Made by a program: the position numbers and the translations under genes | The notes under the pieces: model-generated | The model's input: the letters and a program-made list of their open reading frames with translations, nothing else | What the model was told of the DNA's origin: nothing | Database searches by the model: none | Source: Oscillospiraceae bacterium | GTDB taxonomy: Bacteria; Bacillota; Clostridia; Oscillospirales; Oscillospiraceae | Direction of reading: 5' to 3' | Assembly (NCBI GenBank): GCA_017452605.1 | Contig: JAFTMB010000011.1 | Location: 1-32,846, forward strand | Length of the DNA stretch: 32,846 nt | Part shown: piece by piece, positions 23,872 through 31,747 of the stretch | Position numbering within the stretch: position 1 is the first letter of the stretch | Layout: the number at the start of each line of letters is the position of its first letter

Positions 23872-24908
23872 AACGGCTGATTGCTTTGATTGGATTGGTG
23901 TTTATATTGGCTATGCCGGTGTCAGCTTTGGAAGTTGAGTCTCCTCAGGCGCCATCGGATGCGCAGGATTTGCTGCCGGGTGAGGTTACAAGCTTTGGAG
24001 AGGACCTATGGGAGCTTTTTAAGCGGGCGGTGAAGAAAGCAGAGCCGCAAATCAGCCAGGCGGCTGGGCTCTGTCTGAGCCTGACAGCCATATCCATGCT
24101 GGCAGGAATCCTTCATAGCACCCCGGGTAAGCCGGTGGCTGCAGTGGAGCTGGCAGGGGTGATTGCTGCGGCACTTCTGCTATTGAATCAAACCCAATCC
24201 CTGATTACCTGCGCCAGCCAGACGGTTGTTGAACTGAGTGAATACGGAAAGCTGCTGCTTCCGGTGATGACCACAGCTTTAGCTGCTCAAGGCGGCATCA
24301 CCGGCTCAACGGCGCTTTATATGGGTACGGCGGTGTTTGATTCGGTGTTAAGCTCGCTTATATCAAAGCTGCTGATTCCGCTAGTTTACATCTTTCTTGC
24401 TTTGGCAGTAGCCAGTAAGGGAACGGGACAGGAGATGCTGAAAAAACTCCAGGGTTTTGTGAAGTGGCTGGTCAGCTGGGGCTTGAAAATCATCATGTAC
24501 ATTTTTACCGGCTATATCAGTATCACCGGCGTTGTTGCCGGCGCGTCCGATGAAGCGGCTGTCAAAGCCACTAAGCTGACTATGTCCGGCATGATTCCCA
24601 TGGTAGGTGGAATTTTATCGGATGCTTCGGAAGCTGTTGTCGTTGGCGCGGGAATGGCAAAAAACGCTGTTGGCGTTTACGGAATGCTGGCAATTTTGGC
24701 CATTTGGATTTCCCCGTTTATAAGGATAGGCATTTCCTATTTGATACTGAAGCTAACGGCCGTAATTTGCCAGTGCTTTGGGGTTAAGCAGATAGCCGGA
24801 GTGGTGGAGAATTTCTCCGAAGCCATGGGAATGCTCCTTGCCATGACCGGCGCTTGCTGCATGCTGCTTTTAATCAGCATGATTTGCTTTATGAAAGGAA
24901 TGGGATAA
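23868..24908 (+). CDS. spoIIIAE: Stage III sporulation protein AE
   Basis: A 346 aa polytopic membrane protein with an N-terminal signal peptide (MKRLIALIGLVFILAMPVSA, cleavage expected after residue 20), a soluble segment to about residue 60, and then about seven membrane segments. The conserved stretches LLPVMTTALAAQGG and TKLTMSGMIPMVGGILSDAS identify the family. It is the largest membrane component of the channel platform. Its TAA shares a base with the spoIIIAF start. Confidence 0.95.
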   Translation: MKRLIALIGLVFILAMPVSALEVESPQAPSDAQDLLPGEVTSFGEDLWELFKRAVKKAEPQISQAAGLCLSLTAISMLAGILHSTPGKPVAAVELAGVIAAALLLLNQTQSLITCASQTVVELSEYGKLLLPVMTTALAAQGGITGSTALYMGTAVFDSVLSSLISKLLIPLVYIFLALAVASKGTGQEMLKKLQGFVKWLVSWGLKIIMYIFTGYISITGVVAGASDEAAVKATKLTMSGMIPMVGGILSDASEAVVVGAGMAKNAVGVYGMLAILAIWISPFIRIGISYLILKLTAVICQCFGVKQIAGVVENFSEAMGMLLAMTGACCMLLLISMICFMKGMG

Positions 24909-25384
24909 TGCAAAGCCTTGGTCAGTTTGTATTATGCGTTGTGGGCGCGGCGCTGATTTACAGCATTTTATCCCAAATTCCCGGGGTGAAAAGCAAGCAT
25001 GCAGGGCTGATAAAGGTGATTTGCGGCGTGTTTATGATTCTATGCGTGGCTGCCCCGGCTGCAAACCTTTCCCTTACGGATTGGGACAAATGGGAGCTTT
25101 CCTTTTCTGCGGATGCCAATGCAGCAGCTCAGGAAGGACTCCATCAGGTGAATGAGCAGTACAAGCAAGTCATAATGGAGCAGACACGGGCATATATCTT
25201 GGACAAAGCGAAATCCTTAGGCTCGGATGTGGAGGTGTCGGTTGTCTTAGATGATAGTGCGCTTTGTGTTCCGCAGTTTGTCACCATAAGCGGGAGTATT
25301 TCGCCGTATGATAAGCAGCTGCTGTCAGCTTGGATTGCGGATAATATTGGAATATCGAAGGAGGACCAGAAATGGATTGGGTAG
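24908..25384 (+). CDS. spoIIIAF: Stage III sporulation protein AF
   Basis: A 158 aa protein with two membrane helices (about 5-22 and 33-50) and a C-terminal soluble domain (about 60-158) of the ring-forming type shared with SpoIIIAG/AH. I choose the ATG at 24908, which follows AAAGGA (24894-24899) by 8 nt and begins MQSLGQFVLCVVGAALIYS; the longer frame from 24854 lies within spoIIIAE. It overlaps spoIIIAG by 13 nt. Confidence 0.92.
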   Translation: MQSLGQFVLCVVGAALIYSILSQIPGVKSKHAGLIKVICGVFMILCVAAPAANLSLTDWDKWELSFSADANAAAQEGLHQVNEQYKQVIMEQTRAYILDKAKSLGSDVEVSVVLDDSALCVPQFVTISGSISPYDKQLLSAWIADNIGISKEDQKWIG

Positions 25385-25866
25385 CCCTGAAAGAAAAGGG
25401 AGTTTCTTTCTGGCAGAAATACAAGTTTGCGTTGCTGATTCTGGCGGTAGGAATTGCGTTGATGCTGATTCCGGGCAGAGAAAAAAGCGCCGTATCAACG
25501 TCGATAACGACGCAGGAAGAGTGTTCTCCGGATATGGAGGAGCGTTTGGAGGAAATCTTATCCAAAATCGAAGGCGCGGGGAAGGTTTCTGTAATGGTTA
25601 CGCTTTCTTCCGGCGAGGAAAAGATTTTTCAGCAGGACGAAGATGTAAGGGCTGACGGCTCATATAAATATGAAACGGTAATTATCACCGATTCCCAAAG
25701 AAATCAGCAGGCAGTGGTGCAGCAGGTGATTCCTGAATCCTATCAGGGGGTAATTGTTGTGTGTCAGGGCGCCGGAAAAGCGACTGTCAAGCTGAGCATT
25801 ATTGAGGCGGTCGCTAAGTTAACCGGGTTGGGAACGGATCGTATTTCAGTGCTAAAAATGAAATAA
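25372..25866 (+). CDS. spoIIIAG: Stage III sporulation protein AG
   Basis: A 164 aa protein with one membrane helix (about 16-33, ALLILAVGIALMLI) and an extracytoplasmic domain related to ring-building motifs of secretion systems. The stretch GAGKVSVMVTLSSGEEKIF and the C-terminal LTGLGTDRISVLKM are typical. SpoIIIAG forms a large ring in the intermembrane space between mother cell and forespore. GGAGG (25360-25364) lies 7 nt upstream, inside spoIIIAF. Confidence 0.94.
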   Translation: MDWVALKEKGVSFWQKYKFALLILAVGIALMLIPGREKSAVSTSITTQEECSPDMEERLEEILSKIEGAGKVSVMVTLSSGEEKIFQQDEDVRADGSYKYETVIITDSQRNQQAVVQQVIPESYQGVIVVCQGAGKATVKLSIIEAVAKLTGLGTDRISVLKMK

Positions 25867-25882
25867 TTGGGAGGAAATTATT

Positions 25883-26419
25883 ATGAACAACTGGAAGAAA
25901 AACTTAATCGCTGCGGCTGTGCTTGTGGTGGTGTGCGCGGGTATTTACATGAACTGGATGTTTACCAACGATAAAACCGTTGACAATTTGACAGATGTTT
26001 TGGATTCTGAGAAGGTTATGGCGGAAGACGGATTGCTTTTGGAAGTCGGCGGCATGGGGGAAGACACCATTTCTGACTATTTTGCCGCTGTCCGTCTTTC
26101 CCGCCAGCAGGCACGGGACAGCGCTGTGGAGCTTTTGCAGGAGGCTATGGCCTACGGTGAAGGCGCGGATGTTCAGGTTTCCGGTGAAAAGCTGGAAGAA
26201 ATCGTGCAGACAGCTCTGTGTGAAGCCCAGATTGAAAGCCTGGTGATTGCAAAGGGCTACGCCGATTGTGTGGCCTATATGTCCGACAATGGTATCAGCG
26301 TTGCTGTCGCATCTCCGGAAAACGGCATGGAGCAGACGGATGTTGCTGTGATTGCCGATATTGTCATCACCCAGGCCGGGCTTGATTATGAAGACATTCG
26401 GGTGGTTGAGGTTCAGTAA
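25883..26419 (+). CDS. spoIIIAH: Stage III sporulation protein AH
   Basis: A 178 aa protein with an N-terminal membrane helix (about 5-26) and a C-terminal ring-building (YscJ/FliF-like) domain (about 85-178). Before it lie the family elements ISDYFAAVRLSRQQARDSAV and an acidic linker. In Bacillus it binds the forespore protein SpoIIQ to bridge the two membranes. GGAGG (25870-25874) is 8 nt upstream. Last gene of the operon, followed by a terminator. Confidence 0.94.
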   Translation: MNNWKKNLIAAAVLVVVCAGIYMNWMFTNDKTVDNLTDVLDSEKVMAEDGLLLEVGGMGEDTISDYFAAVRLSRQQARDSAVELLQEAMAYGEGADVQVSGEKLEEIVQTALCEAQIESLVIAKGYADCVAYMSDNGISVAVASPENGMEQTDVAVIADIVITQAGLDYEDIRVVEVQ

Positions 26420-26422
26420 AAG

Positions 26423-26457
26423 AAATCCTGCTGCGTATTTTCGCAGCAGGATTTTCA
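26423..26457 (+). terminator. Rho-independent terminator of the spoIIIA operon
   Basis: Perfect 13-bp stem (26423-26435 with 26442-26454), loop TATTTT, T-rich tail. It lies 3 nt after the spoIIIAH stop. Confidence 0.88.
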
Positions 26458-26489
26458 TTTATCTTAATAATTGCGCAGAATAATACAGA

Positions 26490-26518
26490 TTGACTTATTT
26501 CCGTCGGTTTGATATACT
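26490..26518 (+). promoter_or_regulatory. Sigma-A promoter of the asp23-nusB operon
   Basis: TTGACT (26490-26495), a 17 nt spacer and TATACT (26513-26518). Expected start near 26525; GGAGG at 26559-26563. Confidence 0.78.
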
Positions 26519-26571
26519 ATAAAAAAGTATCATGCCGAAATAGGTATGTGTTGAAACAGGAGGATTTATCC

Positions 26572-26925
26572 ATGGCAGAGATGAAACAATATATTACCCA
26601 GGCTCAGGAAAACGGCACTGTTATGATCTCCGAAGAAGTGATCGCCGCCATCGTTACCCAGGCTGCTAAGGATGTGGAAGGCGTTGTCAGCATCGGCGGT
26701 AAGTCTGCGGTTGACCCCAAGAAGCTGTGGTCCAAGGATTTGAGAATTACTATCAGCGAAGCCAACGAAGTCAGCGTGGATTGCAACATCGTCATCACCT
26801 ACGGCTCTACTGTGGTCGCGGTTGCCAAGGCTGTTCAGGATAATGTCTATTCTGCCATTGAGTCCATGACCGGCGTCAGACCCGTCAGCGTCAACATCAA
26901 TGTTTGCGGCATCGTCCGTCAGTAA
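26572..26925 (+). CDS. Asp23/Gls24-family protein (YqhY-like)
   Basis: A 117 aa member of the alkaline-shock protein family. The core MISEEVIAAIVTQAAKDVEG (about 18-37), the central VDCNIVITYGSTV and the C-terminal PVSVNINVCGIV are diagnostic. In Bacillus yqhY sits directly before nusB and has been linked to control of fatty-acid synthesis alongside the acc genes; the acc genes are not present here. The start is the ATG at 26572 with GGAGG 8 nt upstream; the longer frame from 26509 would include the promoter. nusB follows after 9 nt. Codons are biased toward the highly expressed set. Confidence 0.92.
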   Translation: MAEMKQYITQAQENGTVMISEEVIAAIVTQAAKDVEGVVSIGGKSAVDPKKLWSKDLRITISEANEVSVDCNIVITYGSTVVAVAKAVQDNVYSAIESMTGVRPVSVNINVCGIVRQ

Positions 26926-26934
26926 GGGAACGAT

Positions 26935-27393
26935 ATGACCAGATCAGACGCCAGAGAACTGGCAGTTCATTTGATTTATTCCCAGACCTTTACTCTGCAG
27001 CCGTCTGAGCAGCTGATTGCCGACCGTCTGCAGGAGGAGTACTATAAGCTTCTGGGGCAGGAAAACGATGTGTATAAAGACCGGCCCGACAAGCGTCAGG
27101 TTGCCTATATGCACCGCGTGGTTGCAGGCGTTTGCGATGAGGTTGAAAAGCTGAACGCCGAAATCAGCAAGTATTCCATCGGCTGGGATGTCAGCCGGAT
27201 TTCCCGGCTTGCACGGTCTGTGATGCAGCTTGCTATTTACGAGATTCTCTATGTAGAGGATGTTCCTACCGGCGTTGCCGTTTCTGAAGCTGTTCGAATT
27301 GCCAAGAAGTATTACGGCGCCGATACAGGCTCAGTTTTCAACGGTATTTTGGGTTCTTTCGCCCGTAGCTTAACTGCTGAGGAAGTAAAATGA
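26935..27393 (+). CDS. nusB: Transcription antitermination factor NusB
   Basis: RNA-binding protein that, with NusE (S10), nucleates antitermination complexes on rRNA operons. The 152 aa helical protein has the N-terminal ARELAVHLIYSQ and the C-terminal signature SVMQLAIYEILYVEDVPTGVAVSEAVRIAKKYYGA in overlapping pieces from about residue 95 on. A TGA/ATG overlap links it to the next gene (ATGA at 27390). Confidence 0.95.
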   Translation: MTRSDARELAVHLIYSQTFTLQPSEQLIADRLQEEYYKLLGQENDVYKDRPDKRQVAYMHRVVAGVCDEVEKLNAEISKYSIGWDVSRISRLARSVMQLAIYEILYVEDVPTGVAVSEAVRIAKKYYGADTGSVFNGILGSFARSLTAEEVK

Positions 27394-28313
27394 GTGTAAT
27401 TGGTTTCGATACCAGTAACTATACAACTTCAATTGCGTATCTGGATGGACAAGATGGGGTGAACTGCTCCAAGCTGCTGCCGGTGAAGCCCGGCGAGCTG
27501 GGTCTTCGTCAGTCCGATGCCGTATTTCACCATACCAAAAGCCTGCCGGAGCTTTCCGGCAGGCTATTTTCCCATGTTAACAAGGATTTGGTAACCGCAG
27601 TTGCGGTCTCCACCAGACCAAGAGCGGTGGAGGGAAGCTATATGCCTTGTTTTATGGTGGGTTATTCTCACGCCAAGATGTTAAGCGACGCACTCCATGT
27701 TCCGCTGCATGAGGTATCTCATCAGCAAGGACATGTGGCCGCCGCCCTTTGGAGCGCGGATAGGATGGATTTGATGGACAAGCCCCACCTTGCCTGGCAC
27801 CTTTCCGGCGGAACAACTGAGCTATTGCTGGTTGAGCCGGATGGGAAGAATGTCCGATGCCAGCGCATTGGCGGCACGACGGATATTTCCGCCGGTCAGC
27901 TCATTGACAGAACCGGGCAGCTGCTTGATTTGCCTTTTCCAGCAGGAAAGCACTTGGATGCGTTAAGTAAGAACGCTTCCAAGCGGGATGTGTTTCAGGT
28001 TAAATGCCCGGATATGGAGTTTTCTCTTTCCGGGGTGCAGAATAAGGTGCAGCAGTATTTTGCTGCGGGAAACACCCCGGAGAATACGGCGGCTTTTGCC
28101 CTTATGTGCGTTTGCCGGGCAGTGATTCGGGCCACAGAAAACGCAAGAAAAGTGTATCCCGGTTTGGAAGTAGTGTTTTCCGGGGGCGTGGCATCCAACT
28201 CCATGCTCCGGGAGCTGACAGCGCCGCTTAACGGTGTTTTTGCCAAGCCCGAGTATTCAACCGACAACGCTATGGGCGTCGCTGTGCTTGCCCAGCGGTT
28301 TCAGGAGGGGTAA
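27390..28313 (+). CDS. TsaD/Kae1-family paralogue (peptidase M22-like)
   Basis: The 307 aa product has the ASKHA fold of TsaD, the tRNA t6A-synthesis enzyme. The metal-binding residues are kept: His111 and His115 (SHQQGH) and Asp292 (STDNAMG). Nucleotide-binding LSGGTTEL (138-145) and FSGGVASN (263-270) are present. It departs from true TsaD at key places: GPGL is replaced by RPRAVEG, and DDAAGEAFDK by DISAGQLIDR (165-174). It is also shorter than the usual 330-350 aa. It probably belongs to a separate clostridial TsaD-like group of unknown function, and a genuine tsaD would be expected elsewhere. It sits between nusB and xseA, where Bacillus has folD. A terminator-like hairpin lies within the coding region. 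Confidence 0.8.
   Translation: MSVIGFDTSNYTTSIAYLDGQDGVNCSKLLPVKPGELGLRQSDAVFHHTKSLPELSGRLFSHVNKDLVTAVAVSTRPRAVEGSYMPCFMVGYSHAKMLSDALHVPLHEVSHQQGHVAAALWSADRMDLMDKPHLAWHLSGGTTELLLVEPDGKNVRCQRIGGTTDISAGQLIDRTGQLLDLPFPAGKHLDALSKNASKRDVFQVKCPDMEFSLSGVQNKVQQYFAAGNTPENTAAFALMCVCRAVIRATENARKVYPGLEVVFSGGVASNSMLRELTAPLNGVFAKPEYSTDNAMGVAVLAQRFQEG
27541..27570 (+). promoter_or_regulatory. Terminator-like hairpin inside the TsaD-like gene
   Basis: A perfect 10-bp GC-rich stem (27541-27550 with 27555-27564) capped by a GCTT tetraloop is followed by TATTTT and preceded by AAAA. It begins about 150 nt into the coding region and encodes SLPELSGRLF, so it is read through by ribosomes. It has the form of an intrinsic terminator or attenuator. 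Confidence 0.5.
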
Positions 28314-28314
28314 T

Positions 28315-29523
28315 ATGCAGACGATTTCCATTACCCAGCTCAATGAATACATCCGCTCAAAAATGGATGCTGACCCGGTGCTTACCCAAGTTGCTGTGCG
28401 GGGCGAAATCAGCAATTATAAGCTGTATCCATCCGGGCATCATTATTTTACACTAAAAGATGAGGGCGGCGCGCTGAAATGCGTAATGTTTAAAGGCAAC
28501 GCCCTGCGTCTGCGGTTTAAGCCGGAAAACGGCATGAAAGTAATTGCCATGGGAAATGTCACCGTGTTTCCCAGAGATGGCGCGTATCAGCTTTACTGCA
28601 AGGCTATGACGGTGGACGGAATTGGCGACTTGCACGCCGCCTTTGAGCAGCTGAAAAAGAAGCTGTCCGCAATGGGTCTTTTCGACCCTGCCCACAAAAA
28701 ACCCATACACAAGTATCCGCAAATAATTGGCATCGTCACAAGTGAAGCCGGCGCGGCGGTTCATGATATGCTGAGAATTCTCAATAAGCGCTATCCCATG
28801 TGCCGGGTTTTTTTGCTTCCTGTCCGTGTTCAGGGCGCGGAAGCGCCCCAGGAAATTGCCGGCGCAATCCGATACGCCAACCTTCATAAGCTGGCGGATT
28901 TGCTGATTGTGGGCCGGGGCGGCGGTTCTATTGAGGATTTGTGGGCGTTTAACGATGAGCAGGTAGCTTATGCGGTATATGAATCGGAGATTCCTATTAT
29001 TTCCGCAGTGGGTCATGAGCCGGATGTTACCATTTGCGATTATGTAGCTGACCTGCGGGCCGCCACGCCCTCTAACGGCGCGGAGCTGGCTGTGCCTGAC
29101 CGGGATAATCTCCTGCAAATGCTTGACAGCATGCACTCTGCCATGACAGGCGCCCTTTCCCGTCAGGTAAAGTCTGCCAAGCAGCATCTTGCGGTGCTGT
29201 CATCCAGCCCTGCGCTGCAGAGTCCTCAGGGGTATCTCCATCAAAGAAAGAAAAACCTGGAACTGATGAAGACCCGGCTGTTATCATCCGGCAATCGAAT
29301 CTTTCAAAACAAACAACGACGCTATGTGGAGCTTACCGCCAAGCTGGACGCCATGAGCCCCCTAAAGGTACTGACCCGGGGTTACGCCATGGTGCAGACG
29401 GAAAAGGGCGAGGTGCTTAAAAGCATTCAGCAGGTGAAAGCAGGGGACACCGTAGGTGTTTCTTTAAGCGACGGAACATTCAATGCCCGAATTTTAGAGG
29501 CAAAGGAGAATCGCCATGAGTAA
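28315..29523 (+). CDS. xseA: Exodeoxyribonuclease VII large subunit
   Basis: Catalytic subunit of exonuclease VII, which degrades single-stranded DNA into oligonucleotides. An N-terminal OB-fold (about 1-100, VAVRGEISNYKLYPSGHHYF) is followed by the nuclease domain with VGRGGGSIEDLWAFNDE and SAVGHEPDVTICDYVADLRA, then a coiled-coil region (about 270-350). I choose the ATG at 28315 (GGAGG 28304-28308, gap 6), giving 402 aa; the frame extends upstream into the TsaD-like gene but without support. It overlaps xseB by 8 nt. Confidence 0.95.
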   Translation: MQTISITQLNEYIRSKMDADPVLTQVAVRGEISNYKLYPSGHHYFTLKDEGGALKCVMFKGNALRLRFKPENGMKVIAMGNVTVFPRDGAYQLYCKAMTVDGIGDLHAAFEQLKKKLSAMGLFDPAHKKPIHKYPQIIGIVTSEAGAAVHDMLRILNKRYPMCRVFLLPVRVQGAEAPQEIAGAIRYANLHKLADLLIVGRGGGSIEDLWAFNDEQVAYAVYESEIPIISAVGHEPDVTICDYVADLRAATPSNGAELAVPDRDNLLQMLDSMHSAMTGALSRQVKSAKQHLAVLSSSPALQSPQGYLHQRKKNLELMKTRLLSSGNRIFQNKQRRYVELTAKLDAMSPLKVLTRGYAMVQTEKGEVLKSIQQVKAGDTVGVSLSDGTFNARILEAKENRHE

Positions 29524-29752
29524 GAATAAAATGACATTTGAAGAATCTATGGAGCGGCTGGAGCAAATTGTCCGCAGCATGGAGCGGGGAGAGGTGGCTC
29601 TGGAGGAGTCGCTGAAGCTGTTTCAGGAGGGTACGGAGCTGGTAAAAAACTGCTCCAAGCTTTTGGAGGAGGCGCAGCTGCAGATTCAAAAGGTATCTGT
29701 CGGCGCTGACGGCAATCCTGTGATGGAGGAGTTTGCAGATGACAGCTTATAA
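29516..29752 (+). CDS. xseB: Exodeoxyribonuclease VII small subunit
   Basis: A 78 aa helical protein that wraps the coiled coil of XseA. The signature MTFEESMERLEQIVRSMERG and EESLKLFQEGTELVKNC are clear. AAAGGAG (29502-29508) lies 7 nt before the ATG, and the gene overlaps both xseA and ispA (14 nt with the latter). The pair is co-translated as expected for a fixed-ratio complex. Confidence 0.95.
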   Translation: MSKNKMTFEESMERLEQIVRSMERGEVALEESLKLFQEGTELVKNCSKLLEEAQLQIQKVSVGADGNPVMEEFADDSL

Positions 29753-30614
29753 AGAGCGCTTTGATGCTTACCGCGATCATGTAGAAAAGTTCTATAAGGA
29801 TTGGTACGCTCGTTTTTCCGACGAACCTCAGAATAAACTGTTTGATTCCATGAGCTACAGCTTCCTTGCCGGAGGCAAACGCCTGCGCCCCATTTTTGCC
29901 TATGAATTTTGCCGTATGTGCGGGGGTGATTGGCAAAAGGCAGCACCCTTTGCCGCAGCTGTGGAAATGGTGCATACTTACAGCCTGATTCATGATGACC
30001 TGCCCTGCATGGATAATGACGATTTCCGCCGGGGAAGACTCACAAATCACAAGGTTTACGGCGAAGCTTTGGCAACCCTGGCAGGCGATGCGCTGCTTAC
30101 CGATGCATTTGCTGTGTTATCCACAGCGGAAATCCCGGGGAAAGGCATGGCGGACGCCGTTGGAATTCTTTCCGAGTGCGCCGGCTCTTTGGGCATGGTG
30201 GGCGGTCAGGTTCTGGACATTATGAGCGAGGAGCGGATTCTTACCGAGCAGGAGGTGCTGGACATTCAGAGCCGGAAAACCGGAGCGCTGATTCGTGCAG
30301 CCTGCGCCTTGGGCGCGATAGCAGGTAATGCAAGCGATGAGCAGTTTGACGCTGCCTGCCAGTTTGCTGCGGGCTTGGGTCTGGCGTTCCAGATTCGCGA
30401 CGATATGCTGGATGTCATCGGCACCCAGGAGGAAATGGGCAAGGGCGTTGGCACTGATGCTGCGAAAAATACCTTTGTTCGTCTTTACGGGCTGGAAAGA
30501 TGCGAGGAGTTGGTGCAAAAATACACCGATTACGCCTTACAGGCGCTGGAAGTGTTTCCTGACCACGATGCCATGGCTTGCCTTGCCAAAAGCTTAACCA
30601 GCAGAAGAGTATAA
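29739..30614 (+). CDS. ispA: Polyprenyl (farnesyl-type) diphosphate synthase
   Basis: Condenses isopentenyl diphosphate with allylic diphosphates, feeding undecaprenyl lipid-carrier and quinone/terpenoid synthesis. First Asp-rich motif HDDLPCMDNDDFRRG (about residues 84-98), preceded by VHTYSLI as in bacterial farnesyl diphosphate synthases; second motif IRDDMLDV. KNTFVRLYG near the C-terminus is also typical. The ATG at 29739 follows GGAGG (29725-29729) by 9 nt; a TTG at 29733 is less likely. Product 291 aa. Context xseA-xseB-ispA is widely conserved. Chain length (C15 versus C20) is inferred only. Confidence 0.93.
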   Translation: MTAYKERFDAYRDHVEKFYKDWYARFSDEPQNKLFDSMSYSFLAGGKRLRPIFAYEFCRMCGGDWQKAAPFAAAVEMVHTYSLIHDDLPCMDNDDFRRGRLTNHKVYGEALATLAGDALLTDAFAVLSTAEIPGKGMADAVGILSECAGSLGMVGGQVLDIMSEERILTEQEVLDIQSRKTGALIRAACALGAIAGNASDEQFDAACQFAAGLGLAFQIRDDMLDVIGTQEEMGKGVGTDAAKNTFVRLYGLERCEELVQKYTDYALQALEVFPDHDAMACLAKSLTSRRV

Positions 30615-30620
30615 AAATTT

Positions 30621-30653
30621 TGGGCTTGACCTTTTAGGTCAGGCCCATTTTTT
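30621..30653 (+). terminator. Rho-independent terminator after ispA
   Basis: TGGGCTTGACC (30621-30631) pairs with GGTCAGGCCCA (30637-30647) with one G-U pair, loop TTTTA, then six T residues. Confidence 0.86.
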
Positions 30654-30708
30654 CTGCATAACCTTTTTCCTATTGTGGCAATATTTTAGATAAGGAAGGA
30701 GTGGTTGT

Positions 30709-31686
30709 GTGGAAAAATCCACCATTCGGATTGCCGTGGGCACATCCATCGCTGCGGCAGGGATACTTGCCGCTGGTATTGCCCACATGGCGGCAGTGAA
30801 TCAGTTGGGAAAAATCGCATTCGACAGAAAATGCCCGGATATTGACAATCCAAAGAAAAGAGACCGTGTCAGAGGTTCAACGGGAAATGATGCATTTGAG
30901 CTGTACCTTAAAACCCAGGGCGAGGCATTAAAAGAAGAAAAATTACAAACAGTGACCATCACCGCAGACGATGGCATTAAGCTGGTGGGGCATTGGTATC
31001 AAGCGGAAAACGCCAGGCGGGTGATTGTTGCCATGCACGGCTGGCGCTCCAGCTGGCATCATGATTTCGGAATGGTTTTTCCGTTTTTTAAGGATCAGAA
31101 GTGCAGCGTTCTGTTTGCCGAGCAGCGGGGGCAAAGCGAAAGCGGGGGAGAGTACATCGGTTTTGGTGTGCTGGAACGCTTCGATTGCCAAAAGTGGGCC
31201 CAGTGGGCCGCTAAGCAAACCCAGGGAAAGCTTCCAATTTACCTGGCTGGCATTTCCATGGGAGCAACCACCGTTATGATGGCGTCAGAATTGGAACTGC
31301 CTCAGCAGGTGAAAGGGATTATCGCCGATTGCGGCTTTACTTCCATTCGGGATATTGGAAATCATGTCATCAAAAATAATCTGAATATGCGATTACCGGT
31401 GCCCAAAAGGGCCATTGATAATCTGTGTAAAAAGCGGTTTCAGGCGGGAGCGGGCGAGTACTCTACCGTTCACGCTCTGCAAAACACCACTGTGCCGGTG
31501 CTCCTTGCCCATGGGCAGGAGGATTGCTTTGTTCCGGTTCGTATGTCCTATGAAAATTTTGGCGCCTGCAAAGGTCCAAGAGAGCTTTTAATTGTTCCAA
31601 GGGCCGACCACGGCATGTGCTACTATTTAGACCCCGGCAGATATGAGGCTACAGTTTCAAGCTTCTGGAGCAAATATGATGATTGA
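30709..31686 (+). CDS. Membrane-anchored alpha/beta hydrolase
   Basis: Predicted serine hydrolase of unknown substrate. A hydrophobic N-terminal helix (about 7-30) likely anchors it in the membrane; the rest is an alpha/beta-hydrolase fold with oxyanion motif HGWRSS (110-115), nucleophile Ser183 (GISMGA), Asp272 (HGQEDCF) and His301 (ADHGM). At 325 aa it resembles the clostridial group near Bacillus YqkD/BAAT-like hydrolases. The start codon is GTG at 30709, with AGGAG (30697-30701) 7 nt upstream. It follows the ispA terminator by 55 nt; I found no convincing promoter of its own. Its stop codon lies inside the promoter of the next gene. Confidence 0.85.
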   Translation: MEKSTIRIAVGTSIAAAGILAAGIAHMAAVNQLGKIAFDRKCPDIDNPKKRDRVRGSTGNDAFELYLKTQGEALKEEKLQTVTITADDGIKLVGHWYQAENARRVIVAMHGWRSSWHHDFGMVFPFFKDQKCSVLFAEQRGQSESGGEYIGFGVLERFDCQKWAQWAAKQTQGKLPIYLAGISMGATTVMMASELELPQQVKGIIADCGFTSIRDIGNHVIKNNLNMRLPVPKRAIDNLCKKRFQAGAGEYSTVHALQNTTVPVLLAHGQEDCFVPVRMSYENFGACKGPRELLIVPRADHGMCYYLDPGRYEATVSSFWSKYDD

Positions 31687-31711
31687 CAATTATGCTGCCG
31701 TCTTCTAAAAT
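31683..31711 (+). promoter_or_regulatory. Strong sigma-A promoter of the HAD phosphatase gene
   Basis: A perfect TTGACA (31683-31688), a 17 nt spacer and TAAAAT (31706-31711). The -35 box overlaps the stop codon of the hydrolase gene. Transcription would begin near 31718, about 30 nt before the next GTG start. Confidence 0.8.
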
Positions 31712-31747
31712 ATCCGTGTAAGTTATTTTGAAAGGCAGGGAAGACCG

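Noticed and set aside
26509..26571. N-terminal extension of the Asp23-family protein
   Set aside because: It would start inside the -10 region of the promoter, upstream of the expected transcript start.
28234..28314. Upstream extension of the xseA frame into the TsaD-like gene
   Set aside because: The ATG at 28315 has GGAGG at the right distance and starts at the conserved OB-fold; the extension overlaps the previous gene and lacks an SD.
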